In this document: piece by piece, positions 49,227-60,127 of the stretch
How positions within the stretch are numbered: position 1 is the stretch's first letter
Layout: each line of letters opens with the position of its first letter
Assembly (NCBI GenBank): GCA_963699085.1
Contig: CAVOTH010000003.1
Span: forward strand, 1 to 64,000
Length of the DNA stretch: 64,000 nt
Source: Bog-756 sp963699085
GTDB taxonomy: Bacteria > Actinomycetota > Acidimicrobiia > Acidimicrobiales > RAAP-2
Direction of reading: 5' to 3'
Notes under the pieces: model-generated
What the model saw: the letters and a program-made list of their open reading frames with translations, nothing else
Databases searched by the model: none
Told to the model about the DNA's origin: nothing
Translations under genes and position numbers: made by a program

Positions 49227-49253
49227 CTGGCACTCTCACCCCGCGGTTGCCAA
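49227..49253 (+). promoter_or_regulatory. Second, degenerate CIRCE-like element
   Basis: CTGGCACTC, nine bases, GGTTGCCAA: the spacing and the inner bases resemble CIRCE, with several mismatches. It lies 48 bp upstream of the good CIRCE and its right arm overlaps the -35 box TTGCCA. Confidence 0.45.
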
Positions 49254-49275
49254 ACCGATTCGGGCCGGTTACTGT
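49247..49275 (+). promoter_or_regulatory. Promoter of groESL
   Basis: TTGCCA (49247-49252), a 17-nt spacer and TACTGT (49270-49275). The CIRCE begins at the last base of the -10 box, so HrcA binding would block RNA polymerase. Confidence 0.65.
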
Positions 49276-49301
49276 TAGCACTCTCAACCCTCGACTGCTA
49301 A
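49275..49301 (+). promoter_or_regulatory. CIRCE operator (HrcA binding site)
   Basis: TTAGCACTC, nine bases, GACTGCTAA: one mismatch from the consensus TTAGCACTC-N9-GAGTGCTAA. It lies 23 nt before the groES ATG and just downstream of the promoter. HrcA itself is not in the window. Confidence 0.9.
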
Positions 49302-49324
49302 ACGTGCCACAGGAGGCCCGAACC

Positions 49325-49617
49325 ATGAGTCTGCACCCCCTCGACGACCGCATCGTCGTCCAGCCCGGCGAGTCCGAGGAGACCACCGCTTCCGGTCTGG
49401 TCATCCCCGACACCGCCAAAGAGAAGCCCCAGCAGGGTGAGGTCCTCGCCGTCGGCCCCGGCCGTCGCTCCGAGACCACCGGCGAACTGATCCCCCTCGA
49501 CATCGCCGTCGGCGACACCGTCGTCTACTCCAAGTACGGCGGCACCGAGATCACCACCGACGGCAAGGACCTGCTGATCCTGTCGAGCCGCGACATCCTG
49601 GCCAAGGTGACCAAGTA

Positions 49618-49618
<1 letters not shown>
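49325..49618 (+). CDS. groES: Co-chaperonin GroES
   Basis: The 97-residue lid of the GroE chamber: MSLHPLDDRIVVQPGESEET, TASGLVIPDTAKEKPQQGEV, the DTVVYSKYGGTEI strand and LLILSSRDILAKV. ATG 49325 has CAGGAGG upstream; the open frame extends further up, but the CIRCE and promoter lie there. The stop overlaps the groEL ATG (TAATG). Confidence 0.97.
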
Positions 49619-51279
<1,661 letters not shown>

Positions 51280-51325
51280 TCACGCCGTCGGCCGAGTCAT
51301 GGCCGACCCGCATCACCTGTCGTAC

Positions 51326-51357
51326 ACGGAGGCCGGGCCTACGGGTCCGGCCTCCGT
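51326..51357. terminator. Strong hairpin terminator after groEL
   Basis: A 14-bp stem (51326-51339 with 51344-51357, one G-T pair) starts ACGGAGGCCGG and is capped by the extra-stable tetraloop C(TACG)G. There is no T-run, common in high-GC actinobacteria. It lies 46 nt after groEL and can also serve the convergent minus-strand gene. Confidence 0.8.
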
Positions 51358-51409
51358 GCCGTCCGGAGCCGGTTCCGCCGGTCTGTCGACGCCGTGGGGA
51401 CCGGGTCCC

Positions 51410-51646
51410 TCAGCCCCGTCGCTCGGGCACGTAGTGCCGTTCCCCGACCTGGTCGACCCAGACCCGCATGGACCGGTTGGTCCCCGGATCCATGAATACC
51501 TCGTCGGTCGGCGTCCACCCGGCCAGGGGCCGGTCGGACTCGCCATGGCGACGGACGAAGAGACTGATGACCACGGCCACGACGATGGCCACGGCGAGCA
51601 GCACGAGGATCACCACCGTAGGAGCCCACCCGGACCACGGAGGCAC
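51410..51646 (-). CDS. Small membrane protein of unknown function
   Basis: 78 residues from GTG 51646. One membrane helix (VVILVLLAVAIVVAVVISLF) is followed by RRH and a hydrophilic C-terminus, PTDEVFMDPGTNRSMRVWVD. I do not recognise a family. It begins 10 nt after the stop of the YbjQ-family gene on the same strand, so co-transcription is likely. The natural composition supports it as a real gene, but the ribosome-binding site is weak. Confidence 0.55.
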   Translation of the reverse strand: MPPWSGWAPTVVILVLLAVAIVVAVVISLFVRRHGESDRPLAGWTPTDEVFMDPGTNRSMRVWVDQVGERHYVPERRG

Positions 51647-51656
51647 CGGGTGGACG

Positions 51657-52019
51657 TCACCGCTTCGGGCCGACGACCACGCCGGTTCCGTAGGCGACGA
51701 TCTCGGTCAGTGACTGGCCGATCTCCGACGAGTCGAAACGGAACTGGATCACGGCGTTGGCCCCGAGCAGTTGGGCGTTCTCGATCATGCGGTCGAGTGC
51801 GTGCCGGCGGCTGTCCTCGAGCAGCTTCGTGTACTGCTTGACTTCGCCTCCCGCCAGCGCCCGGAACCCGGCGGTGAATCCCTTGGCCGCCCCCATGGAA
51901 CGCACGACGAGTCCGAATACCATGCCGACGCTCCGTTCCACCGACCATTCGGGAAACTCCAGAGCGGTGGTGATCGGGTACTGGGCCAGCCCCGCTGGTG
52001 ATGCTGCTGCGTCAGACAC
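51657..52019 (-). CDS. YbjQ/UPF0145 family protein (heavy-metal-binding domain fold)
   Basis: A 120-residue member of the YbjQ family, whose role is unclear. The sequence shows ITTALEFPEWSVERSVGMVF, GLVVRSMGAAKGFTAGFRAL, GGEVKQYTKLLEDSRRHALD, LLGANAVIQFRFDSSEI and the end IVAYGTGVVVGPK. GTG 52019 is chosen because AAGGAGA lies just upstream; ATG 52034 would add five residues but overlap that site. Divergent from the Nudix gene. Confidence 0.82.
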   Translation of the reverse strand: MSDAAASPAGLAQYPITTALEFPEWSVERSVGMVFGLVVRSMGAAKGFTAGFRALAGGEVKQYTKLLEDSRRHALDRMIENAQLLGANAVIQFRFDSSEIGQSLTEIVAYGTGVVVGPKR

Positions 52020-52176
52020 GGCGTCTCCTTCCATCCGCACCACCCGTCCGATCGTGCGGCTTGGCGCCCGATGGTAGTGAGCACCGGGTCCGGAGGTCCG
52101 GATGCCGGCCCGGACGGACCGGGGAAGAACCGGGGGCCGTGACCGGTTCAGCCGACGTGGCCTCACCCCTAGTCTC

Positions 52177-52965
52177 ATGGCGATGACCACCGCCGACCCC
52201 CGCCACCGCGCCGGCCCGCAGGTCATTCCACGGCCGCCGATGCATCGGCCCGGTGGCCCGCCACCCTGGTCACACCTGCCGGCGTCACGCCGGGCATCGG
52301 TGTCCCTGACCTCGGTGGTGGAGGCAGTCGAGTCCCGCGACCGTTCGGGCGATGCCGAGGCCACCGCCGAGGCGGTCTCCGAATTCTCCCGGTCCTTTGC
52401 GGGCGCCTTCCCCGGTGCCAATCCGGCGGCGGTGCTGGTCGCCCTGTTCGAGGAGGCGGGGGAGGCCAGGGTGTTGTTGACCGTCCGCTCGTCGCGACTG
52501 CGGTCCCACCAGGGCGAGGTGGCCTTTCCCGGCGGCAAGCTCGACCCCGACGAGGGGGTGGACGACGGGGCCCGTCGCGAGGCGTTCGAGGAGGTCGGGC
52601 TCGATCCTTCCCTTGTCACCGTGGTCGGGCACCTGACGGCGATGCCGACGGTCTCCTCCAACACGCTGATGACCCCGGTGGTCGCCGTACTGGGAGGCAG
52701 GCCGACGACGTCGCCCGCACCGGACGAGGTCTCTCGGGTGTTCGACGTGGCCCTGGCCGACTTCCTGGCTGATGACGTCTTCGCCGAGGAGCTGTGGGCG
52801 GTGCCGGGACGACACGGCGCCGATGGGCGACCGGGAGGCGAGTTCCCGGTGTGGTTCTTCAGTGTGGCCGGCGAGACCGTCTGGGGTGCGACGGCCCGGG
52901 TGCTCACCGAACTGCTGTGCCTGGTCCTCGGTGTACCGGGTCCGTATTCGGCCCGCTGGGGCTGA
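52177..52965 (+). CDS. Nudix hydrolase, CoA pyrophosphatase type
   Basis: Probably splits CoA and its derivatives to 3',5'-ADP and phosphopantetheine. The UPF0035 signature LLTVRSSRLRSHQGEVAFPG runs directly into the Nudix box GGKLDPDEGVDDGARREAFE plus EVGLD, with all catalytic Glu and Arg residues. 262 residues from ATG 52177; ATG 52183 is an equal alternative. The N-terminal 90 residues contain a Pro-rich part. CoA specificity is inferred from the motif. Confidence 0.87.
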   Translation: MAMTTADPRHRAGPQVIPRPPMHRPGGPPPWSHLPASRRASVSLTSVVEAVESRDRSGDAEATAEAVSEFSRSFAGAFPGANPAAVLVALFEEAGEARVLLTVRSSRLRSHQGEVAFPGGKLDPDEGVDDGARREAFEEVGLDPSLVTVVGHLTAMPTVSSNTLMTPVVAVLGGRPTTSPAPDEVSRVFDVALADFLADDVFAEELWAVPGRHGADGRPGGEFPVWFFSVAGETVWGATARVLTELLCLVLGVPGPYSARWG

Positions 52966-53180
52966 CCGCCAGGCCCGGATCACCGGAACGCGGGTGGCCG
53001 GCTTCGTCCACCCGCTCGGTGGCCACCAGGGTGCTCCGATGGGGGCAGAAGGGGCCACGGAGCGGGTCACGGGCTCCGGGTGGAGGCGGTATCGTAGGGG
53101 ATGGTCGGTAGGTGCCGCGTCGGAGCAGCCACCGTCCTGGAGGTACGTCGAATCGCTACCAGGGTCCGGAGGACAATTCA

Positions 53181-54344
53181 GTGGCTGAGCTAGAGATTGG
53201 CATCTTCAAATCTGGACGGAGGGCCTACGGGTTCGATGACATCGCCATCGTCCCGAGCCGGCGCACCCGCGACCCCGAGGATGTCGACATCAGCTGGCAG
53301 ATCGACGCCTACCGATTCGATCTGCCCCTCATGGCCTCGGCCATGGACGGCGTGGTCAGTCCATCGACCGCCATCGAGATCGGCCGGCTCGGCGGGCTCG
53401 GCGTCCTCAACCTCGAGGGCCTGTGGACCCGCTACGAGGATCCCTCCAAGCTCTTCGACGAGATCCGGGAGCTGCCCACCGAGAAGGCCACCGCCCGGAT
53501 GCAGCAGATGTACTCCGAGCCGGTCCAGCTCGACCTGGTGACCCAGCGCATCAAGGAGATGAAGGCGGCCGGCATCACCACCGCCGCCTCGGTCACTCCG
53601 CAGAAGACCCAGTCGTTCGCAGCCGCCCTGCTCGAGGCCGAGCTCGACATCCTGGTCATCCAGGGAACCGTCGTCTCCGCCGAACACGTGTCGAAGACCT
53701 CCGAGCCGCTCAACCTGAAGCGGTTCATCCGCGAGTTCGAGGTCCCGGTGGTCGTCGGTGGGTGCGCCTCGTACCAGGCCGGACTCCACCTCATGCGGAC
53801 CGGGGCGGTCGGGGTGCTCGTCGGCGTGGGCCCGGGCAACGCCTGCACCACCCGCGGCGTCCTGGGCATCGGCGTCCCCCAGGCCACGGCCATCGCCGAC
53901 GTGGCCGGTGCCCGGATGCGCCACCTCGACGAGACCGGCGTCTACTGCCACGTGATCGCCGACGGCGGCATGTCCAAGGGCGGCGACATCGCCAAGGCGG
54001 TCGCCTGCGGCGCCGACGCCGTCATGTTGGGCTCGCCGCTCTCTTCTGCCGTCGAGGCCCCGGCCCGCGGCTTCCACTGGGGCATGGCCACCTTCCACCC
54101 GACCCTGCCACGCGGGGCGAGGGTCAAGACGACCACCCGGGGCACGCTGCAGGAGATCCTGCTCGGCCCGGCCCACGAGAACGACGGTCGGATGAACCTG
54201 TTCGGCGCCCTGCGGACGGCCATGGCCACCTGTGGCTACCAGACCGTCAAGGAGTTCCAGAAGGCCGAGGTCATGGTGGCCCCCGCCCTCCAGACCGAAG
54301 GGAAGGACCTGCAGCGGTCGCAGGGTGTCGGCATGGGCCATTGA
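53181..54344 (+). CDS. guaB3: GuaB3 family IMP dehydrogenase-related protein
   Basis: A 387-residue TIM-barrel protein of the IMPDH/GMP reductase superfamily without CBS domains. GTG 53181 follows GGAGGACAATTCA. The active-site loop GPGNACTTRGVLGIGVPQAT keeps the catalytic cysteine; VIADGGMSKGGDIAKAVACG is the phosphate site. The N-terminus AELEIGIFKSGRRAYGFDDI is typical of actinobacterial GuaB3. In cyanobacteria GuaB3 is an IMP dehydrogenase; as far as I know the actinobacterial role is unsettled. The next gene, guaA, overlaps its stop, which ties it to GMP metabolism. Confidence 0.88.
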   Translation: MAELEIGIFKSGRRAYGFDDIAIVPSRRTRDPEDVDISWQIDAYRFDLPLMASAMDGVVSPSTAIEIGRLGGLGVLNLEGLWTRYEDPSKLFDEIRELPTEKATARMQQMYSEPVQLDLVTQRIKEMKAAGITTAASVTPQKTQSFAAALLEAELDILVIQGTVVSAEHVSKTSEPLNLKRFIREFEVPVVVGGCASYQAGLHLMRTGAVGVLVGVGPGNACTTRGVLGIGVPQATAIADVAGARMRHLDETGVYCHVIADGGMSKGGDIAKAVACGADAVMLGSPLSSAVEAPARGFHWGMATFHPTLPRGARVKTTTRGTLQEILLGPAHENDGRMNLFGALRTAMATCGYQTVKEFQKAEVMVAPALQTEGKDLQRSQGVGMGH

Positions 54345-55943
54345 GCCCACCCGCCCCCATCGAGGACCCTCGTGAGGGGCCGGTCCTGGTCGTCGACTTC
54401 GGAGCCCAGTACGCCCAACTGATCGCCCGACGGGTACGCGAAGCCCACGTCTACTCCGAAATCGTCCCGCACACGGCGAGTGCCGCCAACCCTGGCCGCC
54501 CGTCGACCGGCGGGGATCATCCTGTCGGGGGGACCGAAGTCGGTCAACGACGACCCGGCGCCGACGATCGACCCCGCGGTCTATGACCTCGGGATCCCGA
54601 TCCTGGGTATTTGCTATGGGGCCCAGCTGGTCGCCCAGCAACTCGGTGGCGAGGTGTCGCGCACCGGTCGGGGTGAGTACGGCCGCACCCCGCTCACGGT
54701 GACCGCGGCGTCACCGATATTCGCCGACTGGCCCGAGACGGCCGAGGTGTGGATGAGCCACGGCGACGCCATCACCCGGGTACCGGAGGGTTTCATCGCC
54801 ACCGCGAGCTCACCGGACGCACCGGTGGCCGCCTTCCACGACCCCGACCGGGGAATCTTCAGCGTGCAGTTCCACCCCGAGGTGGTCCACACCGAGCACG
54901 GCCGCGATCTGCTCGAGCGCTTCCTCTACGAAGTGTGCCACTGCCCACCGTCGTGGACCCACACCTCGATCATCGAAAACCAGGTGGCCAAGGTGCGGGC
55001 CCAGGTGGGATCGTCACCGGTCCTGTGTGCCCTGTCCGGCGGCGTCGATTCGGCGGTGGCGGCGGCGCTGGTGCACAAAGCCATCGGTGATCAACTCACC
55101 TGCGTCTATGTCGATACCGGGCTCATGCGGGCCAAGGAGAGCGAGCAGGTCGAGGAGACCTTCCGACGTCAGTTCCGGGTCGATCTCGTCCACGTGAAGG
55201 CGGCCGACCGCTTCTTCGAGGCGCTGGCCGGGGTCACCGAACCCGAGGCGAAGCGCAAGATCATCGGCGAGCTGTTCATCCGGATCTTCGAAGAGGTCGC
55301 CCGCGACCTGGTCGTCGAGAAGGGTCACCTCGACGAGGGCGCGTCCGAGGACGAACCGGCCGGCTACCTCGTCCAGGGCACCCTCTACCCCGACGTCATC
55401 GAGTCCGGCTCAGGCACCGCGGCCACCATCAAGTCCCACCACAACGTGGGGGGACTGCCCGAGGACCTGGCCTTCGATCTGGTCGAGCCACTCCGTCTCC
55501 TGTTCAAGGACGAGGTACGTGCCGTCGGCGAGGAACTGGGTCTGCCCCATGAGATCGTGTGGCGCCAGCCGTTCCCGGGGCCGGGACTCGCTGTTCGCAT
55601 CGTCGGTGAGGTGACGCCCGAGCGGGCCGAGATCCTCCGAGCCGCCGACGCCATCGTCGTCGAGGAGGTCCGCAAGGCCGGTCTCTACCGCGATCTGTGG
55701 CAGAGCTTCGCCGTCCTTCCCGCTGTCCGCACGGTCGGCGTCATGGGCGACGGCCGGACCTACGCATACCCGATCATCATCCGGGCTGTCACCAGCGACG
55801 ATGCCATGACGGCCGATTGGGCCCGCCTGCCCTATGACCTGCTCGAGCGCCTCTCCTCCCGCATCATCAACGAGGTGGAGGGCGTCAACCGTGTGGCCCT
55901 GGACATCACGTCCAAGCCGCCCGGCACCATCGAGTGGGAATGA
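54341..55943 (+). CDS. guaA: GMP synthase (glutamine-hydrolysing), one frameshift
   Basis: Converts XMP to GMP. The probable TTG start at 54341 overlaps guaB3 and leads into VLVVDFGAQYAQLIARRVRE. An extra base near 54488 breaks the frame before RRPAGIILSGGPKSVND. The amidotransferase triad is in GICYGAQLVAQ (Cys) and QFHPEVVHTEHG (His, Glu). The PP-loop is LCALSGGVDSAVAAALVHKA, and the dimerisation domain ends ITSKPPGTIEWE. Corrected length 533 residues. pcrA overlaps its stop. Confidence 0.94.
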
Positions 55944-58444
55944 CCGCGTGGGGCGGGGGCCCCGGCGACCACCCCGACGAAGGACGGCCGGACTCCGGTG
56001 GTACTCCCCGGTTCCAGCCGGTAGGGCCCGACGAATTGGTGGCCGGACTGACACCTTCCCAGGCGGCGTCGGTCACCCATCGGGGCGGCCCGCTACTCAT
56101 CGTGGCCGGTGCCGGTTCGGGCAAGACCCGCGTCCTCACCCGGAGGATCGCCCACCTCATCGCCACCCGTGACGCCGCGCCGTGGCAGATCATGGCCATC
56201 ACCTTCACCAACAAGGCGGCCGACGAGATGCGTCGGCGGGTGGCGGAACTGGTCGGGCCCCGCGCCAACCGGATGTGGGTCTCGACGTTCCACTCGGCAT
56301 GTGTGCGGATCCTGCGGGCCCATGGCGACCTGCTCGGCTACAAGGGCTCGTTCACCATCTACGACGACGCCGACTCCCGCCGGCTGATCGAGATCATCGC
56401 CCGCGAACTCGACATCGACACCAAGAAGATCTCGCCCCGGTCCATGCTCGGACAGATCAGCCAGGCCAAGTCCCGACAACAGGGACCGACCGAGTTCCGC
56501 CAGGCGGCCATCTCCATCTTCGACCGGCGCATCGCTGACGTCTTCGATCTCTACCAGCGGCGGATGTTGGCCGCCAACGCCATGGACTTCGACGATCTAT
56601 TGCTCAACGTCGTCCGCCTATTCCGTGAGCACCCCGATGTCCTCGAGCACTACCGGACCCGGTTCACCCACATCCTGATCGACGAGTACCAGGACACCAA
56701 TGCCGTCCAGAACGCGTTCGCCGTGCTGCTGGCCGGCGGGCACCGCAACATCGTGGTGGTGGGGGACAGCGACCAGTCGGTCTACCGGTTCCGGGGTGCC
56801 GACATCTCCAACATCCTCGATTTCGAACAGGCCTTTCCGGACGCCACCGCCATCACCCTCGATCAGAACTTCCGCTCCACCCAGACCATCCTCGACGCCG
56901 CCAACGCCGTCATCACCAACAACGTGTCCCGCAAGCCCAAGACGCTGTGGACCGACCAGGGTGCCGGCAACCAGATCGTCCGCTACCGCGCCGAGGACGA
57001 GCATGACGAGGCCGAGTGGGTGGCCCACGAGATCGTCCGCCTCCGCAGCGAGCAGGGCCTCCGGTGGGGTGACGTCGCCATCTTCTACCGGACGAACGCC
57101 CAGAGCGCCGCACTCGAAGAGGGGATGGCACGGGCCGAGGTCCCCTACAAGGTGGTGGGCGGCACGAAGTTCTACGACCGCAAGGAGATCAAGGACGTTC
57201 TCGCCTACCTGCGGGTGCTGGTCAACCCCGACGATGAAGTGAGTTGGCGTCGTATCGTCAACGTGCCCAAGCGGGGGGTGGGTGACACGTCGGTGGCCAA
57301 GCTGGCGGGGTTTGCCGGCCTGCGGGGGATCTCCTTCGGCGAGGCGGTAGCGGAGGCCGGCGAGGCCGGTGTGGGGGGCCGGGCTGGCAAGTCGCTGGAG
57401 GATCTGGCCGACCTGCTGGCCGAGTTGCGATCGCACATGGCCGTGCCCGACCTGGTCGACGAGAACGGCGACGCGTTGGCTCCGGGCCTGGCGGAGGACT
57501 CCGGTGAGGCGGGCCCGACGCCGGAAGTGTCAGGGGTCACGACGCCGTCCCTTTCCGACCCAGCCTCGATGGAGGTCCCCACCTTCCTCAGCCCCGGGGA
57601 CCTCGCCGCGGCCATCGTCGAGCGCACCGGCTACCGGAGCGAGCTGCTGTCGGAAGGGACCATCGAGGCCCTCGGACGTGTCGAAAACGTCGACACCCTG
57701 GTCGGGCGGGTCTCGGAATACCGCACGCTCCCAGAGTTCCTGGAAGCCACCGCGCTGGTGGCCGACTCCGACGAACTCGGGGGCGACGGCACCAAGGTGT
57801 CGCTGATGACGATGCACATCGCCAAGGGACTCGAGTTTCCGGCGGTGTTCCTGGTCGGCATGGAGGACGGCATCTTCCCCCACATGCGCTCCCTCGGCGA
57901 CCCGGTCGAGCTCGAAGAGGAGCGCCGACTCTGCTACGTCGGGATCACCCGGGCCGAGCGGCATCTCTACCTTTCGCACGCGTGGAGCCGGATGATCTAT
58001 GGACGCGGTGGTCCGAGCCTCCCGAGTCGCTTCCTCAACGAGATCCCGGCCGAGTTGGTGCGCGACATCGTCGCCGAACGGAGCTGGGACTCGTCCCGCG
58101 GCACCTCGGGGTACGGCTCGGGACCCGGGGGGACGGGTGGGTACGGGTCCCGGGAGGACGGAGTCCGCCGGGAGGGGACTCCCGGTCGTTCGGCGTTCGG
58201 CACCGGTGTGTCGCCCGGGGAGGGGGCCTTCTACCCCGACGGCCGCCGCCGACGTGCCCCGGCCACCACCGGGGCCGAGCTGCTCGGCTTGGAGGTGGGC
58301 GATGTGGTCGTCCACGGCTCGTGGGGCGAAGGTCGGGTCGTGTCGACCGCCGGAACCGGCGACGACGCCGAAGCCGAGGTCATCTTCACCTCCGTGGGCC
58401 GGAAGAAGCTGCTGTTGCGCATGGCCCCGATCAAACGCGCCTGA
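55940..58444 (+). CDS. pcrA: ATP-dependent DNA helicase PcrA/UvrD
   Basis: A 3'-5' SF1A helicase for repair and RNAP backtracking. 834 residues from ATG 55940. Motif I AGAGSGKTRVLTRRIAHLIA, Ia ITFTNKAADEM, II ILIDEYQDTN, III VVVGDSDQSVYRFRGAD, IV LDQNFRSTQTIL, V TMHIAKGLEFPAVFLVGMED, VI YVGITRAERHLYLSHA. After a Gly/Ser-rich linker (about residues 715-760) comes the Tudor-like RNAP-binding end GDVVVHGSWGEGRVVSTAG. Placed after guaA. Confidence 0.95.
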   Translation: MTAWGGGPGDHPDEGRPDSGGTPRFQPVGPDELVAGLTPSQAASVTHRGGPLLIVAGAGSGKTRVLTRRIAHLIATRDAAPWQIMAITFTNKAADEMRRRVAELVGPRANRMWVSTFHSACVRILRAHGDLLGYKGSFTIYDDADSRRLIEIIARELDIDTKKISPRSMLGQISQAKSRQQGPTEFRQAAISIFDRRIADVFDLYQRRMLAANAMDFDDLLLNVVRLFREHPDVLEHYRTRFTHILIDEYQDTNAVQNAFAVLLAGGHRNIVVVGDSDQSVYRFRGADISNILDFEQAFPDATAITLDQNFRSTQTILDAANAVITNNVSRKPKTLWTDQGAGNQIVRYRAEDEHDEAEWVAHEIVRLRSEQGLRWGDVAIFYRTNAQSAALEEGMARAEVPYKVVGGTKFYDRKEIKDVLAYLRVLVNPDDEVSWRRIVNVPKRGVGDTSVAKLAGFAGLRGISFGEAVAEAGEAGVGGRAGKSLEDLADLLAELRSHMAVPDLVDENGDALAPGLAEDSGEAGPTPEVSGVTTPSLSDPASMEVPTFLSPGDLAAAIVERTGYRSELLSEGTIEALGRVENVDTLVGRVSEYRTLPEFLEATALVADSDELGGDGTKVSLMTMHIAKGLEFPAVFLVGMEDGIFPHMRSLGDPVELEEERRLCYVGITRAERHLYLSHAWSRMIYGRGGPSLPSRFLNEIPAELVRDIVAERSWDSSRGTSGYGSGPGGTGGYGSREDGVRREGTPGRSAFGTGVSPGEGAFYPDGRRRRAPATTGAELLGLEVGDVVVHGSWGEGRVVSTAGTGDDAEAEVIFTSVGRKKLLLRMAPIKRA

Positions 58445-58595
58445 CCAGGTTCCTCGCCGGCAACTCAGATCCCTACGCCTGGATCAGGTCCCGAAGCACT
58501 GGCAATTGCGGCCATCTGAGTTCGAACGATCAAAGCTCAAGCTGCAGAGTGTGTCGGACGAAATTGCATGTGCAATGACTATCGGCGGCGAAACG

Positions 58596-59417
58596 ATGAA
58601 TCCCAACCGGACCATGTTGGTTGTCGCGCTGGCCGTGGTCACGCTGATCGCCGTGGCAACTGTTGAAATCCACTCGCAGGCCGATGAATCGGTATCTCAT
58701 CTGCGGAATATCTCATTGCCGGAATCCCAACCGCCAAGCGACCAGATCGGACCACCCCCTGGAACCGATCAAGGCCTCTCCGCTCTTTCGGTCAATCTGG
58801 AAAAGTCCGAGTCGCCCCCCGGTTGGAAGGTCACTGACGATGGCGGATACATCGTCTCTCCGATTCGTCCCAATGATCCGATTGGTCGCAATGACGTCTT
58901 GACTTCATGCCTCGGGGCAAGCAGCTCGGGAGTCGGAATACTCACGGGGGCCAGTTCTGAGTACAACGAGCCAAAGGTGTTTGATTCTGACCTATTCACA
59001 GAACCGGGGGGACCGTCGGCAAGCTCGACGGTCGTCCAGGTCTCGTCTGCTTCCGTTGAGCGCTCGGATCTTGCCCGATACTCAAGTCTGGCGTTATCGC
59101 CGTGCCTCAGTCTGTGGAAGCAGGCCCCGTTCTTGGACGTCCCGCAGGCGCCCGTCTACGACGCGTTCGTAGCTCCCAGGGTTGCCGGCGTGCAAGCCAT
59201 CGGGTTCCATTTCCGGTATCAGCTCGGTGGCTCGGGAAGCCCCACGACCCAGTTCTACGGAGATCTCATCGTCGCCGGGAGCGGAAGGCTCGAGGGTGCG
59301 ATCAAATATCTGTCCGGATACACCATTGGCTTCGGGGGCCCGGGCCGTAGTCCCGGTCGGACTGAGCAACAGCTGACCACGGGATTCTTGACCAGAATGG
59401 CAGCGGCTGCCCGCTGA
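58596..59417 (+). CDS. Exported or membrane-anchored protein of unknown function
   Basis: 273 residues from ATG 58596 (ATG 58575 is possible). The N-terminal helix MLVVALAVVTLIAVATVEIH is a signal peptide or anchor; no lipobox cysteine. The rest is Ser/Pro-rich and predicted extracellular, with two cysteines (DVLTSCLGASS and LALSPCLSLW) that may form a disulphide, and a segment GVQAIGFHFRYQLGGSGSPT. I do not recognise the family; the layout recalls actinobacterial extracellular sensor domains, but I cannot support that. GC is visibly lower than in neighbouring genes, which suggests transfer. Confidence 0.6.
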   Translation: MNPNRTMLVVALAVVTLIAVATVEIHSQADESVSHLRNISLPESQPPSDQIGPPPGTDQGLSALSVNLEKSESPPGWKVTDDGGYIVSPIRPNDPIGRNDVLTSCLGASSSGVGILTGASSEYNEPKVFDSDLFTEPGGPSASSTVVQVSSASVERSDLARYSSLALSPCLSLWKQAPFLDVPQAPVYDAFVAPRVAGVQAIGFHFRYQLGGSGSPTTQFYGDLIVAGSGRLEGAIKYLSGYTIGFGGPGRSPGRTEQQLTTGFLTRMAAAAR

Positions 59418-59593
59418 TCGGCGCCTACCCGCCGGCATTCGTCGATGGCCGGTCCGACCGGACCAGGGGTAGATCGCGAGCGATCGTCCGTAGCCGCGGG
59501 GCGATGCCCGGGCCGTCAACCGGCACTTCCGGCATGGGCCACGCCTCTGGAATAGCCGGGACGGGGCGAGCCCCGGTGGCTTTGGCCTCCAAC

Positions 59594-60082
59594 TCACCGC
59601 TCCACAAGGTCGATATCGAACAACGAGCCCTGGCGTCCCGCCACTTCAGTCGGTGCCACGTAAGCGAATCCAGCCTTGAGAAGCACTCGTTGTGACGCGA
59701 CGTTGTCATCATTCGCAGCCGCCGTGAGCGTGCGCAATCCGATGTCCTCACGTGCGACCCGGCACAGCGCCTGTAGCCCCGAGGTCGCCACACCCCGGCC
59801 AGAGACTCCCTCGGCAACACGGTAACCGACCCGCGCCGTCCCATCCCCGAGGTCGTAGAGGTTGAAGCGGCCCACCACCGCACCGTTCTCATCAACGAGC
59901 ACGTAGAAGGCACCGGCACCGTCCTCCTGCTCCGCCATCAGTTCTCGATGCCGCTCCGGAAACTGCTCGAAGTAGGAGTCGCCTCGGTCGCTGATCGACT
60001 GTGCGAAGTACGCCCGATTGTCTCTCTCAAAGGTGAGGACAGCCGACTCGTGTTGAGGGCCAACCGGCTGCAACTGGAACAC
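59594..60082 (-). CDS. GNAT N-acetyltransferase, RimJ-like
   Basis: 162 residues: MFQLQPVGPQHESAVLTFER and NRAYFAQSISDRGDSYFEQF are typical of the RimJ/RimL group; the acetyl-CoA loop is YRVAEGVSGRGVATSGLQAL and NDDNVASQRVLLKAGFAYVA follows. The substrate is unknown; members acetylate ribosomal protein termini or small molecules. Lower GC than the core cluster. It lies next to a second GNAT gene on the same strand. Confidence 0.85.
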   Translation of the reverse strand: MFQLQPVGPQHESAVLTFERDNRAYFAQSISDRGDSYFEQFPERHRELMAEQEDGAGAFYVLVDENGAVVGRFNLYDLGDGTARVGYRVAEGVSGRGVATSGLQALCRVAREDIGLRTLTAAANDDNVASQRVLLKAGFAYVAPTEVAGRQGSLFDIDLVER

Positions 60083-60127
60083 TCGCCGAGCATATTCGTG
60101 TCCGACGTTCCGGGGACCCAGACCCGG

